A model generated the notes under the pieces. It saw only the letters and a program-made list of their open reading frames with translations, was not told where the DNA came from and searched no databases. Positions 37,007 through 48,012 of a DNA stretch of 64,000 bases are shown here, in pieces. Origin of the DNA: Bubalus kerabau (taxonomy: Eukaryota; Chordata; Mammalia; Artiodactyla; Bovidae). Location: contig NC_073628.1 of NCBI RefSeq assembly GCF_029407905.1, positions 91,880,501 to 91,944,500 of the forward strand, read 5' to 3'. The number at the start of each line of letters is the position of its first letter. The first letter of the stretch is position 1. A program made the position numbers and the translations under genes.

Positions 37007-37387
37007 CTGGAAATAAAATACATTTGAAAGGCTTATATGACATCTACTCACAGTACAACAAAATAGATCTCTCATGTCCTCAAACCTTTACTAGAAATAA
37101 CAGTATTTTTTAACTGCATTTCAGAAACCCCAGGTCTTATAAATATGAACAATAAGTGAAGTTAATAAAATAATTATTGATGTATTCAAGAATATTCTAT
37201 TGTGATAACCATTCTTCCACAAATTTAGCTTGCATTAACCAACCCTATTACTCAGATTAAATTTCTAAAAAAGAACCCAAACTTTAGGCTTATATTTTAA
37301 ATGATTAAAGATATGGCCAAATTCCTTATGAATAAATATGTGAGCTGATTTTCAACTCATCATTCATATACAGTTTTAAGCTGCTGG

Positions 37388-37583
37388 TGTTAGTTGCTCA
37401 GTCATGTTGACTCTTTGTGACCCCATGGACCCAGCAGGCTCCTCTGTCCATGGAATTCTCTAGACAAAAGTACTGGAGTGGTTTGCCATTTTCTTCTCCA
37501 GGATTCTTCTCAACCCAGGGATTGAACCTGCATCTCCTGCATTGCAGGCAGATTGTGTACTGCCTGAGCCACCAGGGAAGCCC
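37388..37583 (-). mobile_element. Bov-tA SINE
   Basis: Flanked by aagctgctgg at 37,378-37,387 and 37,584-37,593, an exact 10-bp duplication. Confidence 0.9.
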
Positions 37584-37774
37584 AAGCTGCTGGGGAACAC
37601 TGTCAAAAGCTGTTGATTTAATGGACTCTTTCTTGCTCAGAATTTGAAGGTGGCTAATGGAGTCAAAGCCCTGGGATTCATATAGGAAACAAATGAATGA
37701 CAAATCTAAGTTTAAGTAACTTACCTGAGGAGAAACAGTTGATAACGACAAAACCAAAATTCAAAACTACTGTC

Positions 37775-37945
37775 CGGTCATCCCTGGTATCTGTGGGGGT
37801 TGGTTCCACAACACCCCTGTGCCAGCTCTAAACCCTTTGTAGGTATCAGTTTATTTAAAACTGCAGATGTTCAAGTCCCTTCTATAAGAGTACAGTTAGC
37901 CGGCTATATCTGCAGCTTTCATATCCACAGATGCACAGGGCCAAT
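37775..37945. mobile_element. Pogo/Tigger-like remnant
   Basis: ctgtgggggttggttccaca and tgttcaagtcccttctataa are typical of this group. The right end (cacagggccaattg) mirrors the left only loosely. Confidence 0.45.
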
Positions 37946-38095
37946 TGTTTCCATAGTTAAGAATTCAGAGAGAAAAGCAAGGAGAGTACTGGGATAATTT
38001 CCATCCTTTCCTTCTGTGTCTCTAAAGATGGGCACGTCATTCCCATCCGTGTCTTAAACTCAAAGTTAAAGGTAAAAGGAAAAATAATAGTAGTA

Positions 38096-38300
38096 GTGTT
38101 AGTTGCTCAGCCATCTCTGACTCTTTGCAACCCCATGGACTGCAGCTCACCAGGCTCCTCTGTCCATCTGATTCCCCAGTCAAGAATACTGGAGTGGATA
38201 ACCGTTCCCTGCTCCAGGGGATTTTTCCAACCCAGGGATCAAACCCAGATCTCCTGCATTGCAGGCAGATTCTTTACCATCTGAGCCACCAGGGGAGCCC
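38096..38300 (-). mobile_element. Bov-tA SINE
   Basis: Flanked by aaaaggaaaaataat on the left and aaaaggaaagataat on the right (38,301-38,315), with one mismatch. Confidence 0.9.
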
Positions 38301-38449
38301 AAAAGGAAAGATAATTGGGGACAATTTCTTACAGATGTGTAAACCAGTTGCCCATATTGGCTTTGTTATGCTTCCTAATCCAGAGAGTGGCCCAGTATAA
38401 TTAGGTCATAACAGAGAAAGATACTAATCACATTTGCGTTGATGTTTAT

Positions 38450-38600
38450 GTAGCACAGAGGCTAAGAGAACTGGTTGTATGTACAGAGTGTCTGGGTTTG
38501 AATCCTGTATCTACCCCTTGTTACCTATATAACCTTGAAAAGTTTATTTAATCCATTTTTGCCTCTGTTTCTGTAATTGTGAGCTGGGACCAACAGTAAA
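38450..38600. mobile_element. MIR SINE remnant
   Basis: gtctgggtttgaatcctgta and ttgcctctgtttctgtaatt are MIR-like, in the tRNA-head-first orientation. Confidence 0.6.
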
Positions 38601-39734
38601 ATCTCCTTCAAGGATTATTACAAATTTTAAATAAACTGATACCTACAAAGGGTTTAGAGCTGGCACACTGTAAATATTCAATGCATGTTAGCTAGTAATA
38701 TCTTAAAAGTGTAATTAAAGTTGATTTTTCACTTTCAAGTTTTCCCAGCAAGCAGAAAAATCTGTAATTTTAGTAGTTCTCATAATTTTAAAATGTGGGA
38801 TACAAGCACTGTGTTAATATTTGAAGGCAGAATTAAAAGAGGCATGCGTGAGTATTTTTGGAAAGGCTAGCTATAGAAGGTGGTAGGTTCTCAGTCACTG
38901 GAAGCATTCAAGTAGAAACTAGACAATTATTTACTAATTGCTTTGAGTGCTTTGAGCTTGGGAAAAAGGAGGAAGTTAAAACATGCAAGTTGAAAATTAA
39001 TTAAATGACCTCTTAAGAGTTTATAGAGCCGAAGAACCCTAGGATTGTACATGTTAGTGTCCATAATGTGGAGGTCCTTTTTCTTGGAAGGGTGCAATTG
39101 AAACGTGTTTCCTGTCCCTAACCATAGATCTTTAAATACAGGAGTACAGGTGACAGTATAAAATCTTTACTAAGAAAAATCAGTCTTTTATGTAGAGTAA
39201 TTTTAATAGAGGTGTGCTTACTAATATGTTTTCCTGTGTATATTGTGTGTGCATACTGAGGTATATTTATTTTTAATTTGAACAACTGAATTGCTATTGG
39301 AAAATAATCAGTCTGAGCAGAAAGTTAAAGATGAATTCAAACAATATGCATGATGAATTTTCCATTTATGAGAATTATTTAAAGATGATTTATTCATAAT
39401 AAAATCATATAAAGCTTAAACCCTTGAGAGACCAATGTACATCTATTTTTTTCAATATCTGTTACTATATGCATGCAAATGATTGAACATATTTCCTTAG
39501 GGAAATTTTCAAAAATATTCACTTTTGCTCCAGAGCAAGAATAAAAGATCTGTTTCACCACTAAAAGGCACTGCCCTGCCAATATTACATGAAGTAAGGA
39601 AAGATCTTTGCTTGGTGCTAAAATACAGTTTAGGAAAGGATGGATGTTGATTTCTTTATAGTGAGTATCTTTAGCTCTCGATGTAGGACAATTTAAAACA
39701 AGTTCTTAGTTTAAGCAGCCAGATATACAGGTTT

Positions 39735-39825
39735 AATTTTTCACATAGACAAACTAGACCAACACAATACTGTAAAGCAATTATCTTTCAATTAAAAATA
39801 AATAAATTTTTAAAAAAGAAGTACT
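39735..39825 (+). mobile_element. L1 3' tail, plus strand
   Basis: The block acaatactgtaaagcaatta followed by A-rich sequence matches the ruminant L1 3' terminus. Confidence 0.55.
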
Positions 39826-40929
39826 AGAAAGAAGTGACATGATTTGAGGTTTGAAAATAGCGACAGTTGATCTGGATTATCACTGTTTGGTTTTGACTCA
39901 ATAATTGATACCAGAGGAGTAACTGTTCCCAGAATTCTGGAAACTCAATCACAGAGTGAGAGGATAGGATGACCAATCACGGCCTCTTTTGAGAACTCAC
40001 CATGTAAATCAGGGTGTTGCCCTATGTGATTCTGCCTTCAATATTCAACTTGTTATTCTCATTGTTAATTGCAGAAGAAAGAACAAACTCCCAAGTATAA
40101 GCAAGCATAAGCATGACGTAGGAAAGCCAGCATCCAAGCTAGTGTTCTACCCATGAGCAGGAAAATAGATGTTGGAAAGACTGCTATTTCCTTTGGGGTT
40201 TTTGTTAATATCGGCTCTCTAAGGGTGAGGGTGTGACCTAGATTATCACCTTGAAATACAATATTTTAAATGATTTTTTTTTAAGAGGGACTTTTACAAG
40301 ACCAAGCTGACACACCCTCCGAAATAATCCAGTTACAGAGAAAAGATTTTGAAAGGGTTAATGTTATGCACTAAAAGGCTTAAAACATCACAATACTTTC
40401 CTGGCAGATTGCTTTGGTTTCGAAATTGTAAAAGAGGAACACATCTTTCACAATCATTTAAACTGTGATGTTAAGTTAAAAAAAAAATCTTAGTTACACT
40501 AAGAGGTTTACTATTCAGAGAAATACTGAGTAGAACCTGTGATTTGTTTAATTTCTGGGAAATCTTATTTCTAATCTTTCAGTTAGGAAAAGAGTTTGCA
40601 ACTCAGATACAGTTTTATTGTTTGACCCTTGTCTTAGTTACATAGGCCTTTTAATAGTGACTCTTATCAAAATAGCCAGAGTAGACCATATCCCAGGGAC
40701 TGATAAAGAATGAGAGAAGAATGAGAGTCATGTGAAACAGGAAAAAAGGTAAAAGAAAAACAATGTTGCATTTTTATGAATTGATGATTTGAAAGTCATT
40801 TATAAGAAGGCAACAAAAGTTTGGCAGTTGTTACTGAATAATCTGCTTATAATAAAGTTAAGGTACACATCTTTAGTTTTAGAAGATGAAGCTAAGTGGA
40901 TATAGAATAAATAGTATGTACCTAGAAGT

Positions 40930-41120
40930 TTTGTGTCAGACTCTTTGTGACCTGATGAACTATAGTCCACCAGGCTCCTCTGTGCATGGGATTTCCCAAG
41001 CAAGAATACAGGAGTGGGGTGCCATTTCCTTCTTCAGAGGATTTTCCCGACCCAGGGATCGAAACCAAGTCTCCTGCATTGTAGGAAGATTCTTCACCAT
41101 CTGAGCCACCAGGGAAGCCC
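40930..41120 (-). mobile_element. Bov-tA SINE, 3'-truncated
   Basis: Head and body are present. The 3' end is missing from its plus-strand left edge at about 40,930. Confidence 0.85.
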
Positions 41121-41508
41121 TTCCTAAAAATACTGAACTACTAAATATCTGGAATAGGAGTTTGCAGCAAGAGCTAACGAAGAGGTAGGTGCCTGGTGCT
41201 TTTGAATCAATCAATATATTAAACCAACAATCAATGATACTAACAAAATTATATCAACAACAAACTCTTGAAAACAGTATCTAGCCAAACAATATTTTCT
41301 GTAACCTTAGAATATTACACTGTATTATTATAGGCAAAATGAGCATCCACCAATTTTATTCATTAAACCCTCCTATTAATTATATTTACCTATCTGAAGT
41401 TAAACACACACACACATGCACAGAAATGGAATTGCAAAAGGAATGTTCTCTAAAAGAAATAGATTATCCTTCCCGAAGAAACCCATCCAGACACCCCACC
41501 TGCGTTAC

Positions 41509-41666
41509 CTGAGGTTTGTGGACTCCGGGCGGTAGTTCCATCTGATGCTCTGAGCAGCTACGTAGAACTCCCTTAGCTTCGCTGCTTCAGCCCCTAGGTT
41601 CCCCCAGCCTGCCCAGCTGCTGCCTAGGACCACGAGGACCCAGAAGCCAGGGCAAGCGGGGAACAT
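41509..41666 (-). CDS. F5: F5 exon 1: start codon, signal peptide and mature N-terminus
   Basis: The ATG at 41,666-41,664 has A at -3 (AACCATG). It opens a signal peptide with a hydrophobic core (WVLVVLG) that should end after residue 28, at GAEA, so the mature chain starts AKLREF. The reading frame stays open upstream, but codon -11 is GTG, so this is the first ATG. The exon ends ...CTCAG|GTAACG in phase 2. The split codon becomes Ser when joined to exon 2, which completes an N-L-S glycosylation sequon at N51. The region upstream (41,700-41,850) is GC-rich. Confidence 0.96.
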
Positions 41667-41900
41667 GGTTCCTTTCCTTCTCTTGCCTGCCGCCACCACC
41701 CCGGAGGTGGGTTAGGGCTGCCTCTGCGAGGCTGTCCGCTGTCCGGGCTGCAGTGAGCTCCCAGAGGCTGCGGGTGGCAGTGTCCTCCTCCTCGTCAACT
41801 CCCCCAGGCGCCGCTGATGGCTATAGCCCGGGCTGTCCCCACCTCCTCAGACCTTTCTAGGCTGAGGGTTGGCTGGGTCACTGCCCCAGATGACGGAGGT
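41667..41900 (-). promoter_or_regulatory. F5: F5 5' UTR and proximal promoter region (GC-rich)
   Basis: This GC-rich, repeat-free stretch lies directly upstream of the F5 start codon and contrasts with the AT-rich surroundings. It must hold the 5' UTR and, by position, the core promoter. I see no convincing TATA box and cannot place the transcription start. A few CpGs are present, but not enough for me to call a CpG island. Confidence 0.5.
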
Positions 41901-42324
41901 ATTAGGAAGAGCCAGAGAGTTAGTGACTGTTTTACCACAGGTGAAGGAAATGCGGTGATGGGTGATCGGAGGTTCTAGCAGCCAGGGCAGTACTCAGGGA
42001 TTCATGAGAGGGGGTAAAACTGTCTCCCACACTTCCATCTGCTCAGCCCACTCCCAGGAACCCTCACCAGCCCTAGCCACCAAAAAAGCTGCCTAGGGCA
42101 GAGTTCACACTTGCCAGACCATCTGCAGTTCCCATCGTGGTGGGACCCAAAATCCTTAACCACACTACTCTCCTTCTGATCTGAGGAAGAGGGCATTGTG
42201 CCCTGTTGCTGGGCACAGAAATACTGTATTTTCAGGTGGTGAGAAAGCAAGGGGGTGATCACATGAATGGGGCCTGATGGCCTGGCTCACTTTGCTGACT
42301 AATACCCATGTGCAGTTCTGTCTT

Positions 42325-42916
42325 GACTCAATATTGTGTTAGTTTCAGCTGTACAGCAAAGTGATACATATATGGGTTTCCCAGGTGGCTCAGCGGTTAA
42401 GAGTCCGTCTGCCAATGCAGGAGACGCAGGTTCAATCCCTGGGTGGGGAAGATCCCCTGGAGAAGGAAAATGGCAAACCCACTCTAGTAACTAATTTCCA
42501 TGCCCGGGAAATTCCATAGACAGAGGAGCCTGGCAGGCTACAGTCCATAGGGTCACAAAGAGTCAGATACAAGTTAGTGACTAAACAACAGCATAAATGT
42601 ATATAATCTTTTTTAGATTCTTTTCCATTATAGGTTGTTATAAACTATTGAGTATGGCTCCCTGTGCTATACAGTAGGTCCTTGTTGTTTATATATTTTA
42701 TACAGAGTTAGTGTATATATTTTAATCCCAAATTCCTAATTTATCCCTCGCCTCTCCCCCTTTGGTATTCATTACGTTTGATTTCTGGGTCTGGGAATCT
42801 GTTTCTGTTTTGTAAATAAGTTCATTTGTGCCATTTTTTTCAAGATTCCGCATGTAAGTGATATCATCTGCCATCTGTCTTTGTCTGTTGCACGGTTCTG
42901 TCTTGATAAGGGCCTG
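42325..42916 (-). mobile_element. L1 fragment, minus strand, carrying a nested SINE
   Basis: L1 sequence to 42,374 resumes at 42,593 with tgctatacagtaggtccttg near 42,666. A SINE occupies the gap, and a Bov-A2 begins after the right end. Confidence 0.75.
42375..42592 (+). mobile_element. Bov-tA SINE inside L1
   Basis: The head has ggttaagagtccgtctgcca instead of the usual ggtaaagaatctgcc. The L1 sequence continues on both sides. Confidence 0.87.
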
Positions 42917-42926
42917 TGGCCACCTA

Positions 42927-43209
42927 CTGCTGCTGCTGCTGCTGCTGCTGAGTCGCTTCAGTCATGTCTGACTCTGTGCGACCCCACAGATGGCAGCCCA
43001 CCAGGCTCACCGTCCCTAGGATTCTCCAGGCAAGAACACTGGATTGGGTTGCCATTTCCTTGTCCAATGCATGAGAGTTAAAAGTGAAAGTAAAGTCGCT
43101 CAGTCATGTCTGACTCCTAGCGACCCCATGGACTGTAGCCTACCAGGCTCCTCCGGCCATGGGATTTTCCAGGCAAGAGTGCTGGAGTGGGGTGCCATCG
43201 CCTTCTCCA
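42927..43209 (-). mobile_element. Bov-A2 SINE
   Basis: The (CTG)n left end at 42,927-42,950 is the tail. The flanks tggccaccta at 42,917-42,926 and 43,210-43,219 are identical. Confidence 0.92.
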
Positions 43210-43234
43210 TGGCCACCTAAGGCAGAGACAAAGA

Positions 43235-43448
43235 AAGAAAGAAAGAAAGTGAAGTCGCTCAGTCGTGTCCGACTCATTGCGAGCCCATAGATGGCAGCCC
43301 ACCAGGCTCCCCGTCCCTGGGATTCTCCAGGCAACAATACTGGAGTGGGTTGCCATTTCCTTCTCCAGGGGATCTTCCCCACCCGGGGATCGAACCCAGG
43401 TCTCCCACATTGCAGGCAGATGTTTTAACCTCTGAGCCACCAGGGAGG
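43235..43448 (-). mobile_element. Bov-tA SINE with GAAA-repeat tail
   Basis: The tail (aaagaaagaaagaaag) merges into the element. The flanks cagagacaaaga and cagagacaaaaga suggest a duplication of about 12 bp. Confidence 0.88.
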
Positions 43449-43489
43449 TGGCTCAGAGACAAAAGAGAGGGCTTAAAGAGTTTCACTGG

Positions 43490-43640
43490 GAGAATCAGAC
43501 CAGATCTCAATCCCACTTACTAGCTGTATTCTCTTGGATAAGTTACACAACCTCTCTGATCTCAGTTTTGACATCAGGAGAATAAGGATGATAATAATAA
43601 TTTTCCCCAATAGGGTGGTTGGGAGGATAAAGGAACACTG
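43490..43640. mobile_element. MIR SINE remnant
   Basis: cacttactagctgtattctc and acctctctgatctcag are MIR-like. Confidence 0.55.
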
Positions 43641-43847
43641 TGAAGTTGATTACTATGATTGTATCTTTTCTGCCTCCAGGGCTCCTTATGTATTTCAGAG
43701 GATCTGGCTGTTTCTCATGGCTTTAAGATATAATTTTGCTATGTACAGAGAATCTGAGAATTATCTTGTCTGAAGCATCATTATGACTTACCCTGGGCTC
43801 CCTGAATCTACTTGCCTCCAAGCTTCTCTCTATGACTTGTCTCAGGG

Positions 43848-44005
43848 GCTTCCCTGGTGGCTCAGTGGTAAAAAAAAATCTGCCTGTCAATGCAGGAGAC
43901 ATGGGTTCAATCCCTGGGTCAGGAAGATCCCCTGGAGAAGGAAATGGCAACCCACTCCAGTATTCTTGCCTGGAAAGTCCCATGGACAGAGGATTTGTTG
44001 CAACA
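43848..44005 (+). mobile_element. Bov-tA SINE, 3'-truncated
   Basis: Head and first part of the body up to catggacagagga, then unrelated sequence. An A-run interrupts the head. Confidence 0.85.
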
Positions 44006-44468
44006 GTTCTCAATAAATTGTAATCTAGTACCTCACATGGGACCTCCATGATGTCAGGCTCCTCAGCAACCTCTGTCTTTGCTTCTTGGCTGACAGTATT
44101 TGATTTACTAAGAATGCCATTCTCTTACTCTTCACTGTCCACTCTGTAAATTCCAATCAGAGTCTCACCTATCTCCTTGATTCTGGGACAAACTGACTTT
44201 TCCATTTTATGAATTCCTACCACACTCTTCAAATAACATACTTATTACTCTCGGTCACTTTGTATTGGTGTCTCTTGTGTCCCCAGTTACATTATCAGCT
44301 ATTGAAGAACAGGAACGGTGCCATATCCTTTTTCATCTATAATATCAGTGCTTTACAAAGCTGGTAAGCCATCAGAATTCCCTGGGGGGGGGGGATTTTT
44401 ACAAAATATAGATTCTGACTCAGGACACAGGGCTGATAATCATTCTCCTATAATATTGAGCCTAAGTA

Positions 44469-44674
44469 AGTGTTAGTCGCTCAGTTGTGGCTGACTCTTT
44501 GCCACCCCATGGACTGCAGTCCACCAGGCTCCTCTGTCCATGAGATTTTCCAGACAATGATACTGGAGTGAGTTGCCATTTCCTTCTCCAGGGGATCTTC
44601 CCGACCCAGGGATCGGACCCAGGCCTCCTGCACTGCAGGCAGATTCTTTACCAACTGAGCTATAAGGGAAGCCC
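44469..44674 (-). mobile_element. Bov-tA SINE
   Basis: The flanks taatattgagcctaa and taatactgagcctag form a duplication of about 14 bp with slight decay. Confidence 0.9.
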
Positions 44675-44752
44675 TAATACTGAGCCTAGTGATCAGCATA
44701 AAGTGAGCAGTCAGAGGTGCTGTGGGCACTTTCATGTGAGTGAAACCTTTTA

Positions 44753-45045
44753 TTTATTTATTTTATTTTATTTTTTAAATTTAAAATATTGTATTGGTTT
44801 TGCCATATATCAACATGAATCTGCCACAGGTATACACGCATTCCCCATCCTGAACCCTCCTCCCTCCTCCCTCCCTATACCACCCCTCTGGGTCATCCCA
44901 ATGTACCAGCCCCAAGCATCCAGTATCGTGCATCGAACCTGGACTGGTGACTCGTTTCATATATGATATTATACATGTTTCAATGCCATTCTCCCAAATT
45001 GTCCCACCCTCTCCCTCTCCCACAGAGTCCAAAAGACTCTAGAAC
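44753..45045 (-). mobile_element. Young 5'-truncated L1 with perfect 14-bp target-site duplication
   Basis: The T-rich left end and the L1 3' block (ttggttttgccatatatcaa near 44,794) give a minus-strand insert of about 293 bp. The flanks are identical: agtgaaacctttta at 44,739-44,752 and 45,046-45,059. Confidence 0.88.
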
Positions 45046-46044
45046 AGTGAAACCTTTTAAAAGCAGCGTGTCCCTAAATCTCGAGGTTACTACCAAAATT
45101 CTTGCAAAACCTTGTAACCTTTAGTTAGACTGTTTCACCATTTTTATTTGCGTGTTTTATTTGCATTTTTATTTGCATGTTTACCTAGTCTGTGTGACAT
45201 GTTCATTGCCTCACTTTTCACAGAAAGGACAGCTATATTGTTTGGCTCTGTATTTTTTGTATCAGTTTCAGATAAGTACTGTGTAACTTTTAATAACATA
45301 TTTATTAAATATGTGAATCAAATAAAACACATTCAGGCGATGAAGACTTTTCTGCTTCTCTAATTTTCTTCTTGTGGGTGGTGGTAAGATACATATTTGC
45401 TGACTCTAGTCTCGAGTTTGTAATTGGGACAACCATGATTGTGTATTACATTAATGTCAACAAAGTGATGGATACAGACTTTATTCAGCAAAATATCAAA
45501 CACTAGAACATGGCATTTAGGGAATCCTTTTAACTAGACATTCAAGGATTGGTCTCTGGGTCCTCTGGGGGAGAGTGACGGCGGAGGGACGGTCTACAGT
45601 GACGTGTACCTTCCTGTCTGGAGCACCAGTCTTCTGCGGCCTCTGCAGCCTCTGGTGCCATCCAGAGGCCTCTCTTGGAGCTTCAAGGAAGTCCAAAAGG
45701 CTTCACCAACAGCAAGCACTGAAGACCCAGGAAATCCTATAGAAATTCCCTCAAGTCAGAGACACCTCCTGCCTTCCAACAAAGTAGAGGAGAACCTCCT
45801 CCAGTCTCAAAATAAAGAGGCATTTTTATTTTTCCAGTCTGGTCTTCTGGTGAGTCAGATGCTCTGGACTCTAGCTAATTAGTACCGCAAGTGACAGCTA
45901 GGCCAAAGCCCACAGACCACCGCAGAAAGACTCAGGCCCAGCTTCTGAGGCTTGTGTTGGAGGAAGAGGAAATGGAGCAGGAAGGGGTGGTGGGTGGAGA
46001 ATTGGGGCTTGTGGTCCAGTCCGTCTGCTCTGGTGCAGAACTAA

Positions 46045-46197
46045 TCTAAAGGAAATTCCATGTCCTTTATTCACAAGTATTTACAGAAAACGGCAGCAAA
46101 TACTCAACAGTTATAATCAAGTCTTTTCGGGAAAGCTGATGTTCAAAAATAGGATCCTGTGGGGGTTGGACGAGGTCACCAAGACAAGGACAGGTCT
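46045..46197 (-). other. SELP: Candidate SELP 3' UTR exon
   Basis: An acceptor (GCTGTCATTTTCAG) lies 664 nt downstream of the donor after the stop. Unique sequence follows up to an AATAAA at 46,071-46,066, which would place the poly(A) site near 46,045. Both ends are inferred. AATAAA also occurs on this strand at 45,830-45,825 and 45,485-45,480, so the exon could be several hundred bases longer. Confidence 0.45.
46066..46071 (-). terminator. Candidate SELP polyadenylation signal AATAAA
   Basis: The context is TTGTGAATAAAGGACATGG on the minus strand, about 130 nt into the presumed last exon. It is a canonical hexamer in non-repeat sequence. Downstream U/GU-rich sequence is modest, so the signals further downstream remain possible. 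Confidence 0.4.
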
Positions 46198-46374
46198 CTG
46201 AAAATGACAGCAAAAATTAAAATTATTGTATTTTCCTGAAAAAGATCAAAGAAAGCTCTCATCATATGTACCCTCTAAGGCTTTGTATAATCTTTTTCTA
46301 GATTCCAGATATTCTGTCATCTAGGCTATTTAGCAAACTTAACCACTCACTGAGCTTTTTGGGAGAAAGAAGGT

Positions 46375-46475
46375 ATTATCATATATGGCATATATGATAT
46401 TATATGATAATATAACATAATATATGATAATATCATATTATTTTTGATAATTATATGATAATATATTATTATTTT
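46375..46475. repeat. AT-rich palindromic cluster
   Basis: Repeated atatgataatat and atcatat blocks read alternately in both orientations over about 100 bp. It lies between the last coding exon and the presumed 3' UTR exon of SELP. Confidence 0.8.
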
Positions 46476-46860
46476 TGTTTTCCCAGCAGGTTGCATAGGG
46501 AACTGGCTCCATAAAGTTTGTAAAATTTTTCTAGTTGTCATGATTTCTGGTGATCAAGCAAGGCTACAGTATCAGTACCATCTAGCAGCCAGTAATGGGA
46601 ATGTCATACATCCTGAAATAAGTTATGTCTAATTAGAACATTTATATCCTGGAGTAAATGGAAATCCTCCTATATGCTCACCATCTATTGTCACTCTTCT
46701 GCTATGCCTGTCTCCCACTGCCAACACAATTTCCTGCATAGTTTGAACTTTAATATATGCTTAAAGCGTAACTCCTGATTACATAAAGAAAAGGCAAGCT
46801 TTATATTCTTCTTTTTCCTACTGTCTATTTCCTTCAAAAATACATCTATAGGCAACTTAC

Positions 46861-46916
46861 CTTAAGGGCTTGGGTCAAACGCAGCATTTGTAAAAACTCC
46901 GTATGTTCCTAGGTGG
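46861..46916 (-). CDS. SELP: SELP last coding exon: sorting tail and stop
   Basis: The acceptor is TCTGTTCTTTAG. The exon completes Ser and encodes HLGTYGVFTNAAFDPSP, then TAA at 46,864-46,862. This tail directs P-selectin to storage granules and to rapid endocytosis. One base after the stop is a strong donor, TAAG|GTAAGT, so the mRNA should continue into a separate 3' UTR exon. This arrangement would not normally trigger nonsense-mediated decay because the junction is adjacent to the stop. Confidence 0.95.
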
Positions 46917-48012
46917 CTAAAGAACAGAAACACAAAGGTGAACTTGCCATATGATGCTTTGTCCTTGACCCCAGTCCTTCACAAAGTTCATCCAGAGACC
47001 ATGAAATACCACCCAGCCCTGAAATTCTCTGACTTTAGAGGGAAAGAAGAGTAAAAATCAAAGAGATTTTCAAGAACCCAATTAACTGTTCTGGGTAATT
47101 TTCTTTGTGCTTCATACCCAAGTTATTGTTGATACTTTAGGTACTGAATACCTGCTCTGACCCCTGTTGTAGCCTCTTCCCGGTAAGAGGAAATCCTTTT
47201 AAAAATCTACCCTTAATACTTAATCATATGGCAATGCTTTTCAAAGAATGGTAGTACTGCTCCCTATAGCAATTTTTTAAAATTTTCATAATGAGCAAGA
47301 CTTATTATTGACATTTAGGCAGGGACTAAGGATGCTGGATGTCCTAAAATGCCCAAGGCACAAAAGAATTGTCTTATACACTCCACACAACTTTAGAAAA
47401 GCTACTCAACATTCCTGGAGGTGAAAAATCTCTGAGCCTAGAACTGATCAGCTTTACATATAAATGTTAAGTTTTTTGTGTGTATCTTTTAAAACACAAT
47501 TACCATCTGAATTAAGAGAAGATAATAACAGGTTTTCCAACTCTTCTCCAGAATAATTCATCATTTTAAAAAATCAGGTTGGTGTTGACAATACTTCTGA
47601 TACTGTTTGACTCACTAATAGAATATTCCTGTCAGCTGACCTTTCTGACGGTTGCCTTCATAGTGATTCTACTTGAAGGTACAAGTATCTGATGGATGAC
47701 CTCATAGCACTGCTAGTGTGGTACCCCAGTTCCAGTTTGTTATTTCTATGTCACTTTCCCTTGTATCTTGTATTTCTCCTTTATATTATCATTAGGGCAC
47801 TTAGTGATTTTTAAAAAATATTATGTGTTTCTGGGACATATTACTGGTAAATTTTGCTTCAGAATTAGTCTAGGGGACATTGCCAAAGACTGTTTCATAA
47901 AAGGCGTGTCTGTATAGTCATTCTGACATACTCATACAGTGAATTAATAATTCATAGAGTGAATTAAAAAGTCAAACTAGAAAAACTTAACCATAAAACA
48001 TTTCCATCTTAC
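46917..48012 (-). other. SELP: SELP intron between the two cytoplasmic exons
   Basis: 1.1 kb, AT-rich, without a SINE. 47,220-47,460 has the look of an old DNA-transposon fragment that I cannot name. Confidence 0.8.

Larger units (their letters stand above)
37007..41508 (-). other. F5: F5 intron 1
   Basis: Three minus-strand SINEs (37,388; 38,096; 40,930), a pogo/Tigger-like remnant, a MIR and a short L1 tail are recognisable. 38,600-39,730 and 39,830-40,900 are AT-rich with nothing nameable. The part near exon 1 could hold regulatory elements, but I cannot identify any. Confidence 0.85.
4505..41666 (-). other. F5: F5 gene, 5' part (coding exons 1-7 of coagulation factor V)
   Basis: Factor V is a large secreted plasma and platelet protein. 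Thrombin activates it to factor Va, the cofactor with which factor Xa converts prothrombin to thrombin on phospholipid. Seven coding exons join in one open frame: 158, 92, 123, 213, 144, 222 and 166 nt, with junction phases 2,1,1,1,1,1,2. They encode a 28-residue signal peptide, the whole A1 plastocyanin-like domain and the start of A2. My residue count agrees with human numbering throughout: Ca2+ ligands K121, E136, D139 and D140 (mature 93, 108, 111, 112), cysteines C248 and C329 (mature 220, 301), and the APC cleavage arginine R334 (mature 306). No stop or frameshift breaks the exons. Exon 8 and later (rest of A2, B, A3, C1, C2) are outside the window. The closely related factor VIII and ceruloplasmin fit the sequence less well. 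Confidence 0.96.
41901..46044. other. SELP-F5 intergenic region
   Basis: Between the presumed SELP end and the F5 promoter. It is filled by old and young L1 and at least five SINEs (listed separately), a MIR at 43,495-43,625 and a MER5-like fragment at 44,345-44,450. 45,540-46,020 is a GC-richer, non-repeat stretch that may belong to a longer SELP 3' UTR. Confidence 0.7.

Noticed and set aside
45604..45882. Plus-strand ORF of 92 codons as a new gene
   Set aside because: No family resemblance and no recognisable splice or promoter context. It lies opposite the likely SELP 3' region. It is kept only as part of the uncertain 3' UTR finding.
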